Positions 20,101 to 31,963 are shown, counted from the first letter of the stretch. The stretch: 64,000 nt of DNA from Paragorgia papillata (GCA_035771165.1 JAWNZC010000324.1:1769988-1833987), one strand, 5' to 3'. Translations and numbers: made by a program. The notes: a model not told the origin generated them from the sequence alone.

Positions 20101-23057
20101 ATTTCAGTGGTCCAGCCTAACCCAGGAAATGAAAAGTCGATGTCCATTGCTGCTCGACGTTATGCTTTCAGTTGTATCCCAGAAAGAAGATTGCCTATCC
20201 GAATCAGTGATACCTCGCCTCGGGTTGGTGTACAGTATATTGATGCAGCAGCGGAACAATGAACTAAGTTTAGTTCAGAGAATAAACACCATACTTTTGG
20301 CAGAGGGAAATGCAAAGAAAAAGGTACGCCAGAATTTATTATGTTACAAACAAACAAACAAACAAACAAACAAACAAACAAACAAACAAACAAACAAACA
20401 AACAAACAAACAAACAAACAAACAAGGCAAGGCAAGGCAAGGCAAGGCAAGGCAAGGCAAGGCAAGGCAAGGCAAGGCAAGGCAAGGCAAGGCAAGGCAA
20501 GGCAAGGCAAGGCAAGGCAAGGCAAGGCAAGGCAAGGCAAGGCAAGGCAAGGCAAGGCAAGGCAAGGCAAGGCAAGGCAAGGCAAGGCAAGGCAAGGCAA
20601 GGCAAGGCAAGGCAAGGCAAGGCAAGGCAAGGCAAGACAAGACAAGACAAGACAAGACAAGACAAGACAAGACAAGACAAGACAAGACAAGACAAGACAA
20701 GACAGACAAGACAGACAAGACAGACAGACAGATAGACAGACAGACATATGGGTATATCAGTATCTACCACTCCCTGGTCGGGCCTAATTATTATAGTTGG
20801 TATCATAGTTCATTTTTGCTATATTCTGTTTCACATTTGCAGCTCATAAAGCGGTGTCAAAAGCTTGGTTTCACGCTTTCGCATCGAAGTAAACTATCTC
20901 TACTTGATATTGTTGGTGGCCACTTTAACGACGAGGCAGTAAAGCTCGTAAAGCAAGGAAAGCAAATGCAAGGAACGGGAGATAATTGGGATTTCAGAAT
21001 TAAAGCACACGATATGCGAAGCAATAACCAGAACAAAGATGTTCATTACTTCGCGTCAAACTTGGTCTTTGAAAGAGTGCCAGTACCGGATAAACTATCC
21101 GACGTGACCCCCAAAAGGAACATAAGAACACTACCAAACAGTTTCTTTTTACTGAGCGACCAAGAAGCTACCAAACTACGCGAAAATTTCAAGGTGTTAG
21201 TAGCGAGAGTATTCGTGGACGTCATAGCATTCCTCCATTTCCTGAAACAAGTCGTGCCGAAGCATATCCACCACTCCTATTTGAAGGAAACGTCGCAAAA
21301 ATCAGTGATCGTCCCCATGCCTATGCAGATGAAAGACGAGAAAAACTATTCAGATGTGGTGGATATCCTCAGCTTTTACGAAGACGCCTTGGAAGAGGTC
21401 TACGTTAAAGCTGGGATTGCGCAGGTTCCCACGGCTACGACCAGTAATATGAATCCCCTGTCTAATGGTACAGAAACAACAATGCCAATGACGCATTCAC
21501 GACCAGACCAACCGAGTGCCCATTCCGTGAAGTATGACAAAGCTGACCACATGAATGGCGTTTCTGTTCCATTTGGCGGAGATCAGATGACGAGAGTAAG
21601 ATTTGCAGGAGCAAAAGATTTGAGAGCTGGTGGACACACAGCAAAAGATCGCTTTGACCACTGCAGCCCTTTCATTGGTGAATTATGGCACACCAAAATG
21701 GCTTTTCTGCAAGTAAAAAAATCTTCATTGATACTGTTGTACATGATCCTTACAACGTTAACAAAAATGACTTATTTTTACTCTTTTTATTATACAAATT
21801 GTTCAGATTTGTTGTATTTTTTTATTTAGTACGTATATAACAGGCTATACCAATCCACCTCAGTTCGCGATGTTGGCACCCTGAAATTCTTCCGAGAAAA
21901 ATACGCGAGAAAGAACGTCACGCCGAAGAAAGTCAGTGATTCTTACGAGGGATGCGAGCAGTTCCTCCTAAGTGTCGGGAAGGCCTACCTGGTAGAAGCT
22001 GCCATGGAGTTTTGGGGAATGGATGATATAACATCATATCCTACAAGGCACATTCCTCCAAAAAACCTCAGAACGACAGCTGAAAAAAAGAGCTATTATG
22101 ATGATGTAATTGGGGCTTTCGTGGATCACTTTGTGATGGTCGACTCGAATGATGATGTTGATACCAAACCATACGAGACCATGGTCAACGCGATCCATCA
22201 TGATCACAGCTACGCCGCACCCTGTCGATCAAAGGAGAGTGACTGCAACATTCAAGCACCTGACAGAGTAAGGTAATTGTGATAATCCCATCTAATAGCT
22301 TTCATATACCTCATTCCTGTTGCAATTACTATAATCACAAAGTCGTGAATTGCATTAATAATGCAATACAGATGTGTTCAATTACAGCATATTATATTAT
22401 ATTTTCTTATACCTACATAGATATTATGGTCTTAACATAATGGAGCTAACTGTGTTCCTTATGCAGCTAATTGACACGACTGCTGAAGGTGATGGCATAA
22501 GGAGTAACATCAATCGGAAACGGCTGATGCTTTACTTCAAATCAGCAAGCACGTTTTCCAAGTACTCCTTGGAGATGTTCACTGCCATTGCGCAAACGGA
22601 AGCATTGATGTCCGAGAAACTTGCTCACCGAGTATCTTGGGGAAGATTTGTAAATTGGGCTGGAGGAGCGGGAAAAAACATCGAGGCAGACCTGGCACAA
22701 GAGATTTGTAACAGGCAGACCAAAGATGTTGTCCGAGGTATGGGGGCAAATAAGACGGAGCAAAGTATCGCACGAGCATCAAAAGCAGCAGCAGGCGTCA
22801 ATCATATAGTGGAGCAATTTGACAACTGTACGGGAGTAAAGAAGTCATCCACAGCACATGCAACAAAAAGTGCCAAAGAAGACGAAGTGTCAATGATGGC
22901 AGACTTAAGAAAACTTCGCCCTTTTAGACCTATACCAGGGCGAGCATTTTCCAGTTTCAAGGACTTAACGATATCATTGACATCTGCTATTGACATGAAG
23001 GCATTGTACGATTGGCTGGAAATGCATAAGCGACAAATTGGACTAGGTAACATTTAA
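17101..23057 (+). CDS. ZAD-like zinc finger/DUF6589 protein, putative Academ transposase, five exons
   Basis: Exons by GT-AG and matching phase: 17101-17538, 19871-20323, 20843-21712, 21830-22272, 22421-23057. About 950 residues; no stop seen in the spliced frame. Exon 1 has LCRLCALPYEV and CVCRKCESELQRWEKF, a C-x2-C...C-x2-C ZAD-like module. Exons 2-5 resemble DUF6589: LGFTLSHRSKLSL, GTGDNWDFRIKAHDM (G-D-N-x-D), HYFASNLVFER, STSVRDVGTLKFFREK, EGCEQFLLSVGKAYLVEAA, and LEMFTAIAQTEALMSEKL with WGRFVNWAGGAGKNI. It presumably cuts and joins DNA ends; no catalytic residue is assigned beyond the G-D-N motif. The end may instead splice at 23045 to a four-codon exon at 23120. The start at 17101 is the first ATG before the zinc finger. 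Confidence 0.75.
17539..19870 (+). other. Intron 1 of the DUF6589 gene
   Basis: AT-rich, bounded by CAG|GTACGT and TGCACAG|GTCG. It contains TTGACAAGTTTT-type repeats at about 18218-18320 and inverted counterparts at about 18560-18630, and a stretch of C-rich short motifs (19380-19500). No gene seen. Confidence 0.55.
20344..20750. repeat. Compound microsatellite CAAA-GGCAA-GACAA-GACA
   Basis: CAAA units run to 20425, GGCAA units 20426-20635, GACAA units 20636-20700, then mixed GACAGACAA and GACA to about 20748. It lies in intron 2 of the DUF6589 gene. The intron (20324-20842) is 519 bases, divisible by three, and has no stop in the exon frame. Confidence 0.95.
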
Positions 23058-25520
23058 TAGAAACAAAATACTAAATTATAAAATGATGACAGTTTCACAT
23101 TTTAAACATTTCATTTCAGATGGGTTATGACTTGTACAGTACTTCAAAATGTTATCAATCCATATATCTTATTAGATGTTTTGGTGTGTAGTATCACTGT
23201 ATATTTTTATGAGTGCCTGTGGGCTCATCAAAATACAAACAACGAGTAAAAATATACAGCGATACTACACACCAAAACATCTAATAAGAGATGTATTATA
23301 CAACTGCTCTGATCAACAAATTTTTATGGAAAAAGAAAACTCTAAAAAGGTGACTTGCACCAAGACAAAATAATAAGCATACATGAAGTAGTCTCCCGTG
23401 TGATAAATTTGATTGGCTAACAATCCAAATTTATAACATGCAAATAACTAACTATCCAATATCACTGTATATTTGCACTCATTTTTAGCGTTATTTGGAC
23501 AGTTTTTAATGCAGTTGTATAATAATAATCATAAGTGCACCACAGGTGCACCAATTGGTGTAACAAAGGTATAACAGCCCGCAATACATTTGTTTTAAAA
23601 ATATATGAAGGCTCAGCGCTTGAAATTTGCAGTATCCCGATATCCATGGGATACTAGATTTTAGTTTTTATACTAGAAGTCTTAACTTCAGTATCCTAAC
23701 GGGATACAATAAAAATTTCGATAGCGCACAACCACAGAATCTGAAATAACATCTTACAATGTAACGCAATGTCTTACAATGTAACGTCTTATAATGTAGT
23801 GTAACTTCTTACAGTATATGGTCGAGCGTAACATCTTATAATGTAACGTAATGTAGGTACTGTCACAAACTGTTATGGTTAATTTTACTGAGATATTGCA
23901 AGTTGAGATGTTTAGTATTCAAAAGTGGGATACTACATTTCAAGAAGGGATACCAGATTCAGAAACCTGGTACCCCACTTGGATACTGCCAAAAATTTAA
24001 AATTTCAAGCTCTGAGGCTTTAGATAGGGATCCTTTTTTGTTGGATTTGAAGTAATCTGAAGCAACTATTTGTCATTTATTTCAAATTTATCTGTCAATT
24101 ATTTTAAACAAATTGTGAGGTCATTTTAGGCCAAAATCTACATTCAAAATGGAAATACCTTCCCACTTCTGCTTCTGTAGTACAGTGTAGTTTGTTGTGT
24201 ATTACTGTAGTTGCTACTGAAGTGCGAGGAAAATTTTTTGTCGAAAAATGTGAATAAAAAGTATAATTTAGCTTTCATGGACTTTAATCATAATATAACG
24301 AATGTTTCTCCCAAATCGATACCAACAAACAAATATAAATCAAGAGTACTGTAAGCGACTTTTATCGCTAGATTCTTCTCACATTTCTGTAGCAGCTACA
24401 GAAATACACAACAAACTACAGAAGCAGAGGTGGGAATGTATTTCCATTTTGTACATAAATACAATGTCATATATTAAGTAAATAAAATTTTCACATTCCT
24501 GCCTTTATGCAGAATTAGTAACACAAGAATTAACTGACTACAGGTATTTACAAATTAAACGATTTTGAATGTTCAGTTTATATATCACAATCATCAGATC
24601 ATGTTTATAAATATTAGCAAGCTTCGAAACAATGGCTTTACACTTAACACAGTAATTTCATAAAGTCCATTACAAGTAATAAGAATACAATATGAGTGGC
24701 CGAACTGTATGGGATTTACAATCAAATGGTGAGCCAAAGGCAAACCATTGTAAATCCCATACAGGTATTGTATCTTACTTAAACTACGATGAGTTTATAT
24801 CATGAATACTTTGTTTAGCAGTCGTAGAAAAAGCAAAAACAAATTATTTAAACAAGGAAAGAGCTCAAATTTGAGCCAATGGATCGGTCCTAATTAATAT
24901 GCTGTAAATCAGATACAATATTGAGGTTTCATTAATCAAGGCTGTATCCGATTTACAACACCTGTTTAAACATTCATTTCTTTTGAATTTTCTTCATGAA
25001 CTATTAATGATATTTTAAAGTATAATACAGTAAATAACTAAAGTATTTATACAAAGAACAAGGTACTATTTGTGGAGGTGGAAGAGAACAATGCAATGGG
25101 GGAAATGTTCAATATTTTGTTTAGAAATTGAGTCAGACCACTTCAAATAAGAAACAGTGGTTGAAGAGCACAGTTTCATAGCAATTTATACAGCAGCATT
25201 TATGTACTGTAGTATAACCATGTAATACAATTCCTTTAAAAGTATTGAATGATGTGTTTAAAATGTACCATCAGATAATTATTCAATTTATAATTTCATT
25301 CAAGCAGGTGATAGTCAGAATGTGTCATCAAATTCCAGCTATCTTCTAAGGGGATCTTTTATACATTTTTAAAAATCAGAAAAAACAAAATTTCCCCTCC
25401 AAAAATAATAACGTGTTACTAATCACTAGTTAATCAAAACTTACAACTGTTTACTGTATTGTAGATGAATGGTCAAATCTAAAAAGCAGTCAACATACAT
25501 TATTAATAATTATAATTATA
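23058..25520. other. Non-coding interior of the AcademH-like element with hairpins
   Basis: No gene between the two convergent genes. It has hairpins at 23168-23288 (42-base arms, ATTAGATGTTTTGGTGTGTAG), 24151-24450 (arms with CTTCTGCTTCTGTAG and AATACACAACAAACTACAG), 24706-24763 (GTATGGGATTTACAAT) and 24902-24958 (TGTAAATC...GATTTACA). TAACATCTTACAATGTAACG-like short repeats occur at 23745-23850. Confidence 0.6.
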
Positions 25521-25527
25521 ATAAGTA

Positions 25528-27288
25528 TCACTCAATACTATGAACTTGTTGGATTATATCATAAATTGCATGGGCATCAGTGATGTCCCAGATCTGAAAC
25601 AAATTGTACATGTCTTCTGCACTTGAAACATATTCACATTTGGCAGTAATTTCAGAAAGTAACTGCAAAGTGACACCTGTGTTTAAATCAATACTGCCAA
25701 ACTTGCAGCGACTACTGCCCAATTTCCGGCGATATTGTTTCTATTTAACAAGCAATTGCACTCGTTGTTCATGTGTTGTAACTCGAACAGCAGAAGGATG
25801 ACACTTCTCCTCACTTAAAGGATCATGTACTAGTGATATGCTAGTAGCTGATAAATAAGTCCTATCTGTGTTCTCCTCACAATTACTGCAGCAGTTGTTT
25901 GCACTATATGAATTTGAAATTGTTGAACCAAGATATGAGAGAATGCATTTGCGCATACAAGTGTCTTCATCCAGACAAAAGTTGCGCATCTCTTCTGTCA
26001 TGCCTGGTTTATTTGGTGCAATATCGGTGGCATTGAAATACAGAATGGCTTTTGCAGGTTTTCCATCCCGACCTGCTCTACCTATTTCCTGATAATAGGA
26101 CTCCATTGTCCTTGGCACTTCACAATGGACAACTTGTCTGACATTTGGGATGTTCACCCCAAGACCAATTGCAACTGTGGCAAAGACTACTCGAATGACT
26201 GACTGACCGGAATCCCCTGTCAACTGCCTAAGTATTTCAGCTTTCATTTATGCTGTTTGGGGTGCATGATACTGGGCAATTAGGCTGGTTTGAGAATTTT
26301 TGATACCATCAGGTGGGTAATGGGATTTGTTGCGTAGCACCTCAAGAAAAAACTTATAAGCGTAGCCACACCATTTTAATGGAAGATAAATAATGGTTAG
26401 GGGATAATTGACCAACATATCTCTTAACCCCATGGCAAAAGGTAAAAGCACTGACTCGTAGCTTTCAGCACCTAGGCGAGCCGGCTTCCTTCTCTTCTTC
26501 TCTAGATATATGTTGGGCCTATCTAGATCGCCAATGACAGTTTTGGATTTCCCTATTACCAAAATGTCTTTTATAGCTTTGATGTGCTTGGTAGGAGCTG
26601 TTGCAGTTAGGACAACTACTGGTGAATGTGGGAATATGGATGCTAAGACACAAAGACGGCTGTAATCAACTCTAAAATCATGTCCCCACTCGATCATGAT
26701 GTGGGCTTCGTCGATAACATACGCAACAACCCGTTGTTGATAAACATCGCTGCGCAATAATTTTCTGCCTTCTTTGCATGAAATGAATGCTTCAGGGTGG
26801 GTGAAAACTATTCGACACGAACCACTTTGTATTAAACTCAATTCACCCTCCTGTTCAATAAAGTATTCATTTATATCGTTGTCAACATCGTCACCATCAA
26901 CAATATTACCTTCGACTTCGTCTTGCTCTTCCAGTTTAACATCGTACTTTTGACTTCTCTTCTCACATTTAGCTTTCAAAACTCCACTCTTAATTCCCCT
27001 TTTGTTCAATTCCTTTAGCTGGTCGAAGATTATAGAGTTCAGGGGGGCAACGACCAACACAATTCGTTCTCCAGCCTCCGGTCCATGGTAACGTTCAAAC
27101 AGAAAGGGAAGCAAATGAAAAATAATTGACTTCCCGTATCCTGTCGGCAAAATAGCAATTGTATCTCGCCCAAGGAGCAGCGATTCAAGAATAATAAGCT
27201 GCTTTACTTTAAGGAATACATCATTGTAACTAGACTTTTCAAGTGCGTTCCGAACGCATCGAAAGAAAAAATTTAATGTGAGCGACAT
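25528..27288 (-). pseudogene. RecQ-type superfamily II helicase of the AcademH-like element
   Basis: One continuous frame of about 587 codons with two in-frame stops (26248-26250, TAA; 25741-25743, TAG). It shows motif I AILPTGYGKS, motif II VIDEAH (DEAH box), motif III VVLTATAP and motif VI YYQEIGRAGRDGKPA, then a cysteine cluster (NNCCSNCEE) like the RecQ zinc-binding region. An acidic insert (EVEGNIVDGDDVDND) lies between motifs I and II. It would unwind DNA using ATP during transposition or its repair. It is convergent with the DUF6589 gene. The start is the methionine at 27288. A short scrap of a related helicase is at 50798-50890. Confidence 0.88.
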
Positions 27289-27445
27289 ATATAGTTTTGT
27301 ATTTTGGCATTGTCAGCAATGTCAGGTTGGTCTTGCCCCGGGGAAATATATTTGAAATAAAACATAATTATGCAATAATTAGGTATAATTATTGTGTAAA
27401 GGACTGAGTTCTAGTTATCAAAATGCGCAATATACTGCGCATTTT

Positions 27446-27540
27446 GAGCTAGCCTCCACCAGGGCCATTTGTTCCCCCCATTTTGTTTTGATTCGCCATC
27501 CTGGCCCAGCCCCCAACAAATGGCCCTGGGTACGAGGTTG
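27446..27540 (-). repeat. AcademH-like right terminal inverted repeat
   Basis: Reverse complement of 16786-16880 with scattered differences. It ends GGGTACGAGGTTG directly before the duplicated AGATGGTGAT. Confidence 0.85.
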
Positions 27541-28065
27541 AGATGGTGATATGTCTAAACCCATAGCCTTTGTAAGTCGATCTCTTTCACCTACCGAAAG
27601 AAGATATTCCCAAATTGAGCGCGAAGCTTTAGGATGTGTCTGGGCAGTAGAAAGATTTCATGCGTATTTGTTTGGAAATACGTTTACGTTATTTACGGAC
27701 AATAAGCCTTTAGTACGATTGTTAAGTCCAGATTGTAGTAAAATATTGCCACCCAGAATTCAGCGTTAGGCGATGCATGGCGGCTTCAGCAGTATGAGTA
27801 TGAAATCAAGCATGTCCCGGGAAATGTAAATATTGCTGATTCTCTGTCCAGATTGTCTCTGGCAGAGAACGATAAAACGATAAAACGACCACTGGTAGAG
27901 GTTTGTGATGTGTATGTGAATTTCGTGATAGAATCGGCCCTGTCAGACGCTAATGCTATGTCGCTCTCGGAGGTGAAAGAAGAGACGGCAAAGGACACCA
28001 CTTTGGCCAAATTACTTAATCTAGTTCAGTTAGGTAAATGGTCATGGGAACCAGAGATAAATTAA
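27541..28065 (+). pseudogene. Gypsy-1 RNase H end and linker
   Basis: It continues the RNase H begun before 16785: MSKPIAFVSRSLSPTERRYS, EREALGCVWAVERFHAYL and FTLFTDNKPLVRLL, with the conserved TDN. After a stop (27767-27769) and frameshift it reads YEYEIKHVPGNVNIADSLS, the usual end of gypsy RNase H. Confidence 0.88.
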
Positions 28066-28149
28066 GGCATATCACTCAATTCGTGAGTAGCTCTCAGTTT
28101 ATATGGGTGTTACTTTGCGAGGAAATCGCATTATAATACCAGAGTCTAT

Positions 28150-29253
28150 ACAAAGGTGAATATTGAGAACTGCTCATGAAAGTCACATGGGGATTGTTCG
28201 TACGAAACAAATGTTGAGGTCGAAGTATTTCTGGTTGGGAATGGATAAACAAATAGAGATAATGGTTAAAGATTGCCATGCTTGTATAGTTGATCAACCT
28301 TAGAATTCAAATACACCGTTGCAGCCTGTAAGTTTTCCTAAAGGTCCCTGGGTCAAGGGTGGGCTTGATATTGCTGGTCCGATTGAGAATAAGTATCTAA
28401 TTACTTACTTAGATTACTATTCTTCATTCCTGAAGTGTTTGTTACTCAGGATATCACATCTGCAAGTATTATTCGCATGTTAAAGAATACATTTGCAAGG
28501 TTCGAGTTCCCAGAGGAAATCATCACAGACAATGGATCCCAATTTATTAGTAGAGAATTTGAAATGTTTCTTAGTGAGAAAGGTATTAAGCATGTACGTA
28601 GTTCTCCATATTACCCACGGAGTAATGGGAAAATTGAGAGATTTCATAGATATTTAAAGAAGCAGCTTCAAGCTGTAGTTGCGGAAGGAAAGTTTTGGGA
28701 AAATGAGCTTTCTAAGATACTGATGTCCTACCGGAGTAGCTGTCACCCTATGACAGGAAAATCTCCTGCCGTTATGCTTTTGCAGCGCGAAATACGTACA
28801 AAGCTTCCATCATTTTCCCTGGAAGCTGGATCAATGCCTTAGAGGGTGTGAAAACACAAGTTAAAACCTACCAAAAACGCATGAAAGCTTATCATGGTCA
28901 GAGAAATAATTAGGTACAATCACACAAATTTAAGATCGCTGATGTTGTGTATTAGGCCAGAGAGATATGTCATAATTAAATTTACTGCAAGAGATACATG
29001 TAGCGTGGTTAATATATTAAATGGAAAAATATATAGAAGAAATGTAAGAAATGTTGAACACAATAGACATGCAAATGTTGGCAGAAAGTGGATTATTAAT
29101 GAGGACGAAGAAGTAGAGCAACCTTCTGAGTCTCTATCTTCTGAGTCTCATGATACGAACACAGTCACGGAGAATGAACAGACTGTCATCAGAACAAGAT
29201 CCAGCAGTGTATCTAAGTCGACTAGAGTCAATAAAGATTTTGTATATTACTAG
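28150..29253 (+). pseudogene. Gypsy-1 integrase
   Basis: The zinc module is RTAHESHMGIVRTKQML, then KYFWLGMDKQIEIMVKDCHAC (H-x3-H...C-x2-C). The core has GLDIAGPIENKYLITYL, then IITDNGSQFISREFEMF and YYPRSNGKIERFHRYL, so all three acidic residues (D, D, E) can be found, though in different frames. The C-terminal GPY/F-like part (28894-29253) has NILNGKIYRRNVRNVEHNRH. It would insert element cDNA into the chromosome, but stops after LEAGSMP and before 28438 disable it. Confidence 0.87.
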
Positions 29254-29330
29254 GTCACAATCTATAATATTAGGTTTTAGATATTAAAAATAATAAATTA
29301 TATATTTGTGTTAGAATAAGTCCGGGAGGA

Positions 29331-29363
29331 TGTAGTGTAGTACCAGAAATACCATGTAGATAA
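29331..29363 (+). repeat. Gypsy-1 3' LTR, truncated
   Basis: TGTAGTGTAGTACCAG...ATGTAGATAA matches the first 33 bases of the 5' LTR and follows the purine tract GGGAGGA. The remaining 97 bases are not found after YR-B within the window, so the truncation is real or the remainder was lost. Confidence 0.8.
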
Positions 29364-29371
29364 ATATATGT

Positions 29372-29509
29372 TATTTACCGGCTGGGAGGTCCGTATAGAA
29401 AAATATTTTCCCGAGGTCTTAAAAAAGGCCCGAGGCCGCAGGCCGAGGGACATTTTTGAGACCGAGGGCAAATATTTTTCTATACGGACCGACCAAAACG
29501 GTAAATAAC
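29372..29509. repeat. YR-B terminal hairpin
   Basis: GTTATTTACCG...CGGTAAATAAC, GGTCCGTATAGAAAA...TTTTCTATACGGACC and CCGAGGTCT...AGACCGAGG pair around a GGCCGCAGGCC core. The whole 138 bases fold as one imperfect hairpin. The same unit, interrupted by a MITE, is at 14233-14850. Confidence 0.85.
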
Positions 29510-30402
29510 GTATTTACTTTTTTGTTATATAATTAGATAACTTAACTTAAAGGACATTGGCAACGAAAATTTTTATTCCTTATATCTATTAAACTTACCT
29601 ACGGAATACCTAATTTCATGTTTCCGTGTGTCTATCGCATTTAGTTGTAGAGAAAATTTGTGAAAATGTTGAACAGTCGTCCGCCATTTTGAAAAAAAAC
29701 GCGTATGCTAATTTATGCATGCATACATTTGCTGACGTCATTAGATGGGTTAGGCCAAATCTGACAATACAAATTATATTGTATTTACACGTTGTAAGAA
29801 CATTTTGTTAAAAAAATGATAGATACAGAGCAAATGCAATTAAATAATTGTGCACTAGCTAAGTATCACTGTTCTGCGGATATGTTTTCGACAATATTTG
29901 CAATAAACGCGTATATTTGAACTGTTAAATGCGCTTAGATTTTCACCCCATATAAGATTTTAATACTTCGAAGTATTTCTATAAAAAAACATCGAACACA
30001 ACTACCGACAATATGCAATTTAGACTTTGTGCTGAAATTGTATTACGGAAGGGCGAACCACCTGTCTTGAAGATAGTATTGAAAATCTTGTTTTGACTTG
30101 TGTGGGCTTTCACTGACCCTGGCCACCAAGTTTGAAAGTCTTTAGCCATAAATGATGTCGGCTAGGGCAACAACAATAGGACATTAGCGCATTAGAAATA
30201 TATTATGGCGGCATACTTAGCTCATGTAAACAGCCCTTAATGTTGGGTTTTTTTCGGTGAGGCCTGACCAAGAAATCAAAATTACAACTGTTGCCGCGTC
30301 GGTGCTGACAGGTTCTAATACAGCATTGTTTGCGGAATAGCTATAAGGCCCATAAACAAATTTTGCTGCTTCATTATTGCAAGCCGAAGCGAAGGTGAAA
30401 AC

Positions 30403-31557
30403 ATGTCGTACTGCCCGGTATACGGTTGTAATAGTGACGCCAAAAAAAATCCTAGTGGGATACATTTCTTTGCGTTTCCAAACGGAAAATCGGTATCAAA
30501 TTAGAAGAAAGGCATGGGTTGAATTCTGCAAACGCAAAGCATTTAAGCCATTGTCTAACAGTAGAATTTGCTCGCTTCATTTTGCTGAAGACGCGTACGA
30601 ACCTGGACATTCGTCACAGTTCCTGGAACGTATAGAGTGCGACGAAACGTTTCGAGTACGATTGAAAAGTGATGCCTTGCCAGCCTTGAACAAACCATTA
30701 CTTGATAGCTACAAGCGCAAGTAAAGCAAGGACTTTTACGGAAAGAAGACAACGAGAAAAGGTAATTCGAATTCTCGATCGACAAATTACCGTCATTGCC
30801 AGATTGCCATTGCCCCCAAAATATTTATTATAAATATTTACTTACAATTATAGGGACTATCTGAACTTCTAAATCCCGGAGAACTACCAAAGGAAGAAGA
30901 ATGTTCAACAGAAGAAGCCGAAACTGTGTCAGACGAAATGCCAGATCAGCCAATCGAACCAAGCGAAGAGCCGAGTACGTCAGCGACATTCGAGACCGAA
31001 TTGTTTCTTCCCAACTCTCGAGAAAGATCGACACAAACAAGCAACAAGATCAGTTAAAACGCAGACAGTTATGACAGCAACTTCCACGTTCTTTCAAATG
31101 AAACCCGCGGTGCCTGTGGCTGTGGAATATCCGTCTATTTCGGAAGCGCAAGCGGTCGGTAAAGTTACAGACGAGGTTACAGACATAGCCATAGACAACA
31201 CTCAGGGAAAATCCCGTAATGTCGAAACAGATCCTACACAAACAACAACAACAGAAGTTGACGTTCGAAGAAGCAATACTGGATGTGTTTGGTAAATGCG
31301 GCCAGTGTGGATCAAAATGTATTGTGACGATGGAAAACCAAATTGGCTCATCGTGCAAAATTTGCAGCTCGTGTACGACTCAAAACGAACATTACTTTGA
31401 GTGGACAACTGGTCCGTCTGTGTTCAAAATGCCAGCATTTCATCTGCTGTTAGCATCTGGCATTCTCGCAACAGGAATGGAATCAGCGAAAGTTCTTCGA
31501 CTCTTCAATGCATATACTTATTTTTGTGTATTCTTTCCAGATCCCCATCATCAATAG
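30403..31557 (+). pseudogene. Kolobok-2 transposase, N-terminal part with THAP finger
   Basis: It starts MSYCPVYGCNSDAKKN, the first two cysteines of a THAP domain. After one frameshift/stop (about 30497-30512) it continues KAWVEFCKRKAF, NSRICSLHFAEDAYE, giving C-x-x-H and the conserved W and F of the fold. A likely intron (30762-30854) leads to an acidic linker (LSELLNPGELPKEEE, EPSEEPSTS). After further frame changes 31219-31510 reads GKCGQCGSKCIVTMENQIG and PAFHLLLASGILATGMESAK, the cysteine-rich region preceding the catalytic core in related transposases. The core itself is absent. THAP fingers bind the element ends in P and Kolobok transposases. Confidence 0.75.
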
Positions 31558-31963
31558 GCCAGTTTTCCTCAAGATAACGACAAACATCTATCTTCAGTAC
31601 GCCTTCTGATAGCATGTTGTCTTTAAAGTCCGGATGTGTTGTCAAACATTTTTCGCCTTGTGCCTCTGTTTGGTCAAGAAGTACTTCATATTCGTCGTAC
31701 TCTAACGCTTTCTCATGGCAACAAAAACATTCAATAGCCTTTGTTGATAAAGCGCAATGTCCACATTTGCACCAACTAAGACTTTGAAGGCGCCAAGCAT
31801 TTGCTCTTTCAAACTCGTGATCGACTTCCTCGTCAGACGAAGACAAATCACTGCCTTGTTCGGAATCGCTTTCATCGCTTAAATTACTTGTTTTTGCCTC
31901 CGCTTCTGGTTCATATTGGTAAGGTAACACTTCTCCTACTTGGTTCTCGTGAATATTTTCCAT
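31505..31963 (-). pseudogene. P2X7 C-terminal (ballast)-domain-like protein, truncated
   Basis: Starts at the ATG at 31963. Residues 1-60 are acidic (SDESDSEQGSDLSSSDEEVD). The rest reads WCKCGHCALSTKAIECFCCHE and KCLTTHPDFKDNMLSEGVL, the W-C-x-C-x-x-C...E-C-x-C-C...C-I/L-T-x-H-P-x-F pattern of the zinc-binding P2X7 receptor tail, which occurs alone in many cnidarian and fish genes. There is no channel portion. The usual Y-R...A-Y-R end is missing because the frame runs into the deletion joint near 31520. It lies wholly inside Kolobok-2. Whether the element captured it or it is a normal second gene is open. Confidence 0.78.

Larger units (their letters stand above)
16786..27540 (+). mobile_element. 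AcademH-like DNA transposon (DUF6589 transposase plus RecQ helicase)
   Basis: It is exactly bounded by AGATGGTGAT at 16776-16785 and 27541-27550, and the Gypsy-1 RNase H frame is restored when the insert is removed. Terminal inverted repeats of about 92 bases start CAACCTCGTCCCCAGGGC (left) and CAACCTCGTACCCAGGGC (right, reverse strand). One gene on plus (17101-23057) has a ZAD-like zinc finger and a DUF6589-type body; one on minus (27288-25528) is a RecQ-type helicase. A DUF6589-type transposase paired with a superfamily II helicase corresponds, from memory, to the AcademH lineage. The 8-10 bp duplication is longer than I recall for Academ, so the family is inferred. Confidence 0.8.
12427..29363 (+). 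mobile_element. Gypsy-1: Ty3/gypsy retrotransposon with nested insertions
   Basis: The 5' LTR is 12427-12556. It is followed by gag and protease (12583-13768), reverse transcriptase (about 15893-16785), the remaining RNase H (27541-27850), integrase (28150-29253), a purine tract (GGGAGGA) and the start of the 3' LTR (29331-29363). Its own sequence is about 4.5 kb; the rest is YR-A, a GGAA array and the AcademH-like transposon. The 3' LTR is cut after 33 bases by YR-B. Frames carry several stops. Confidence 0.88.

Noticed and set aside
16786..27540. Reading the AcademH-like ends as Gypsy-1 LTRs
   Set aside because: They are inverted, not direct, repeats and interrupt the RNase H frame.
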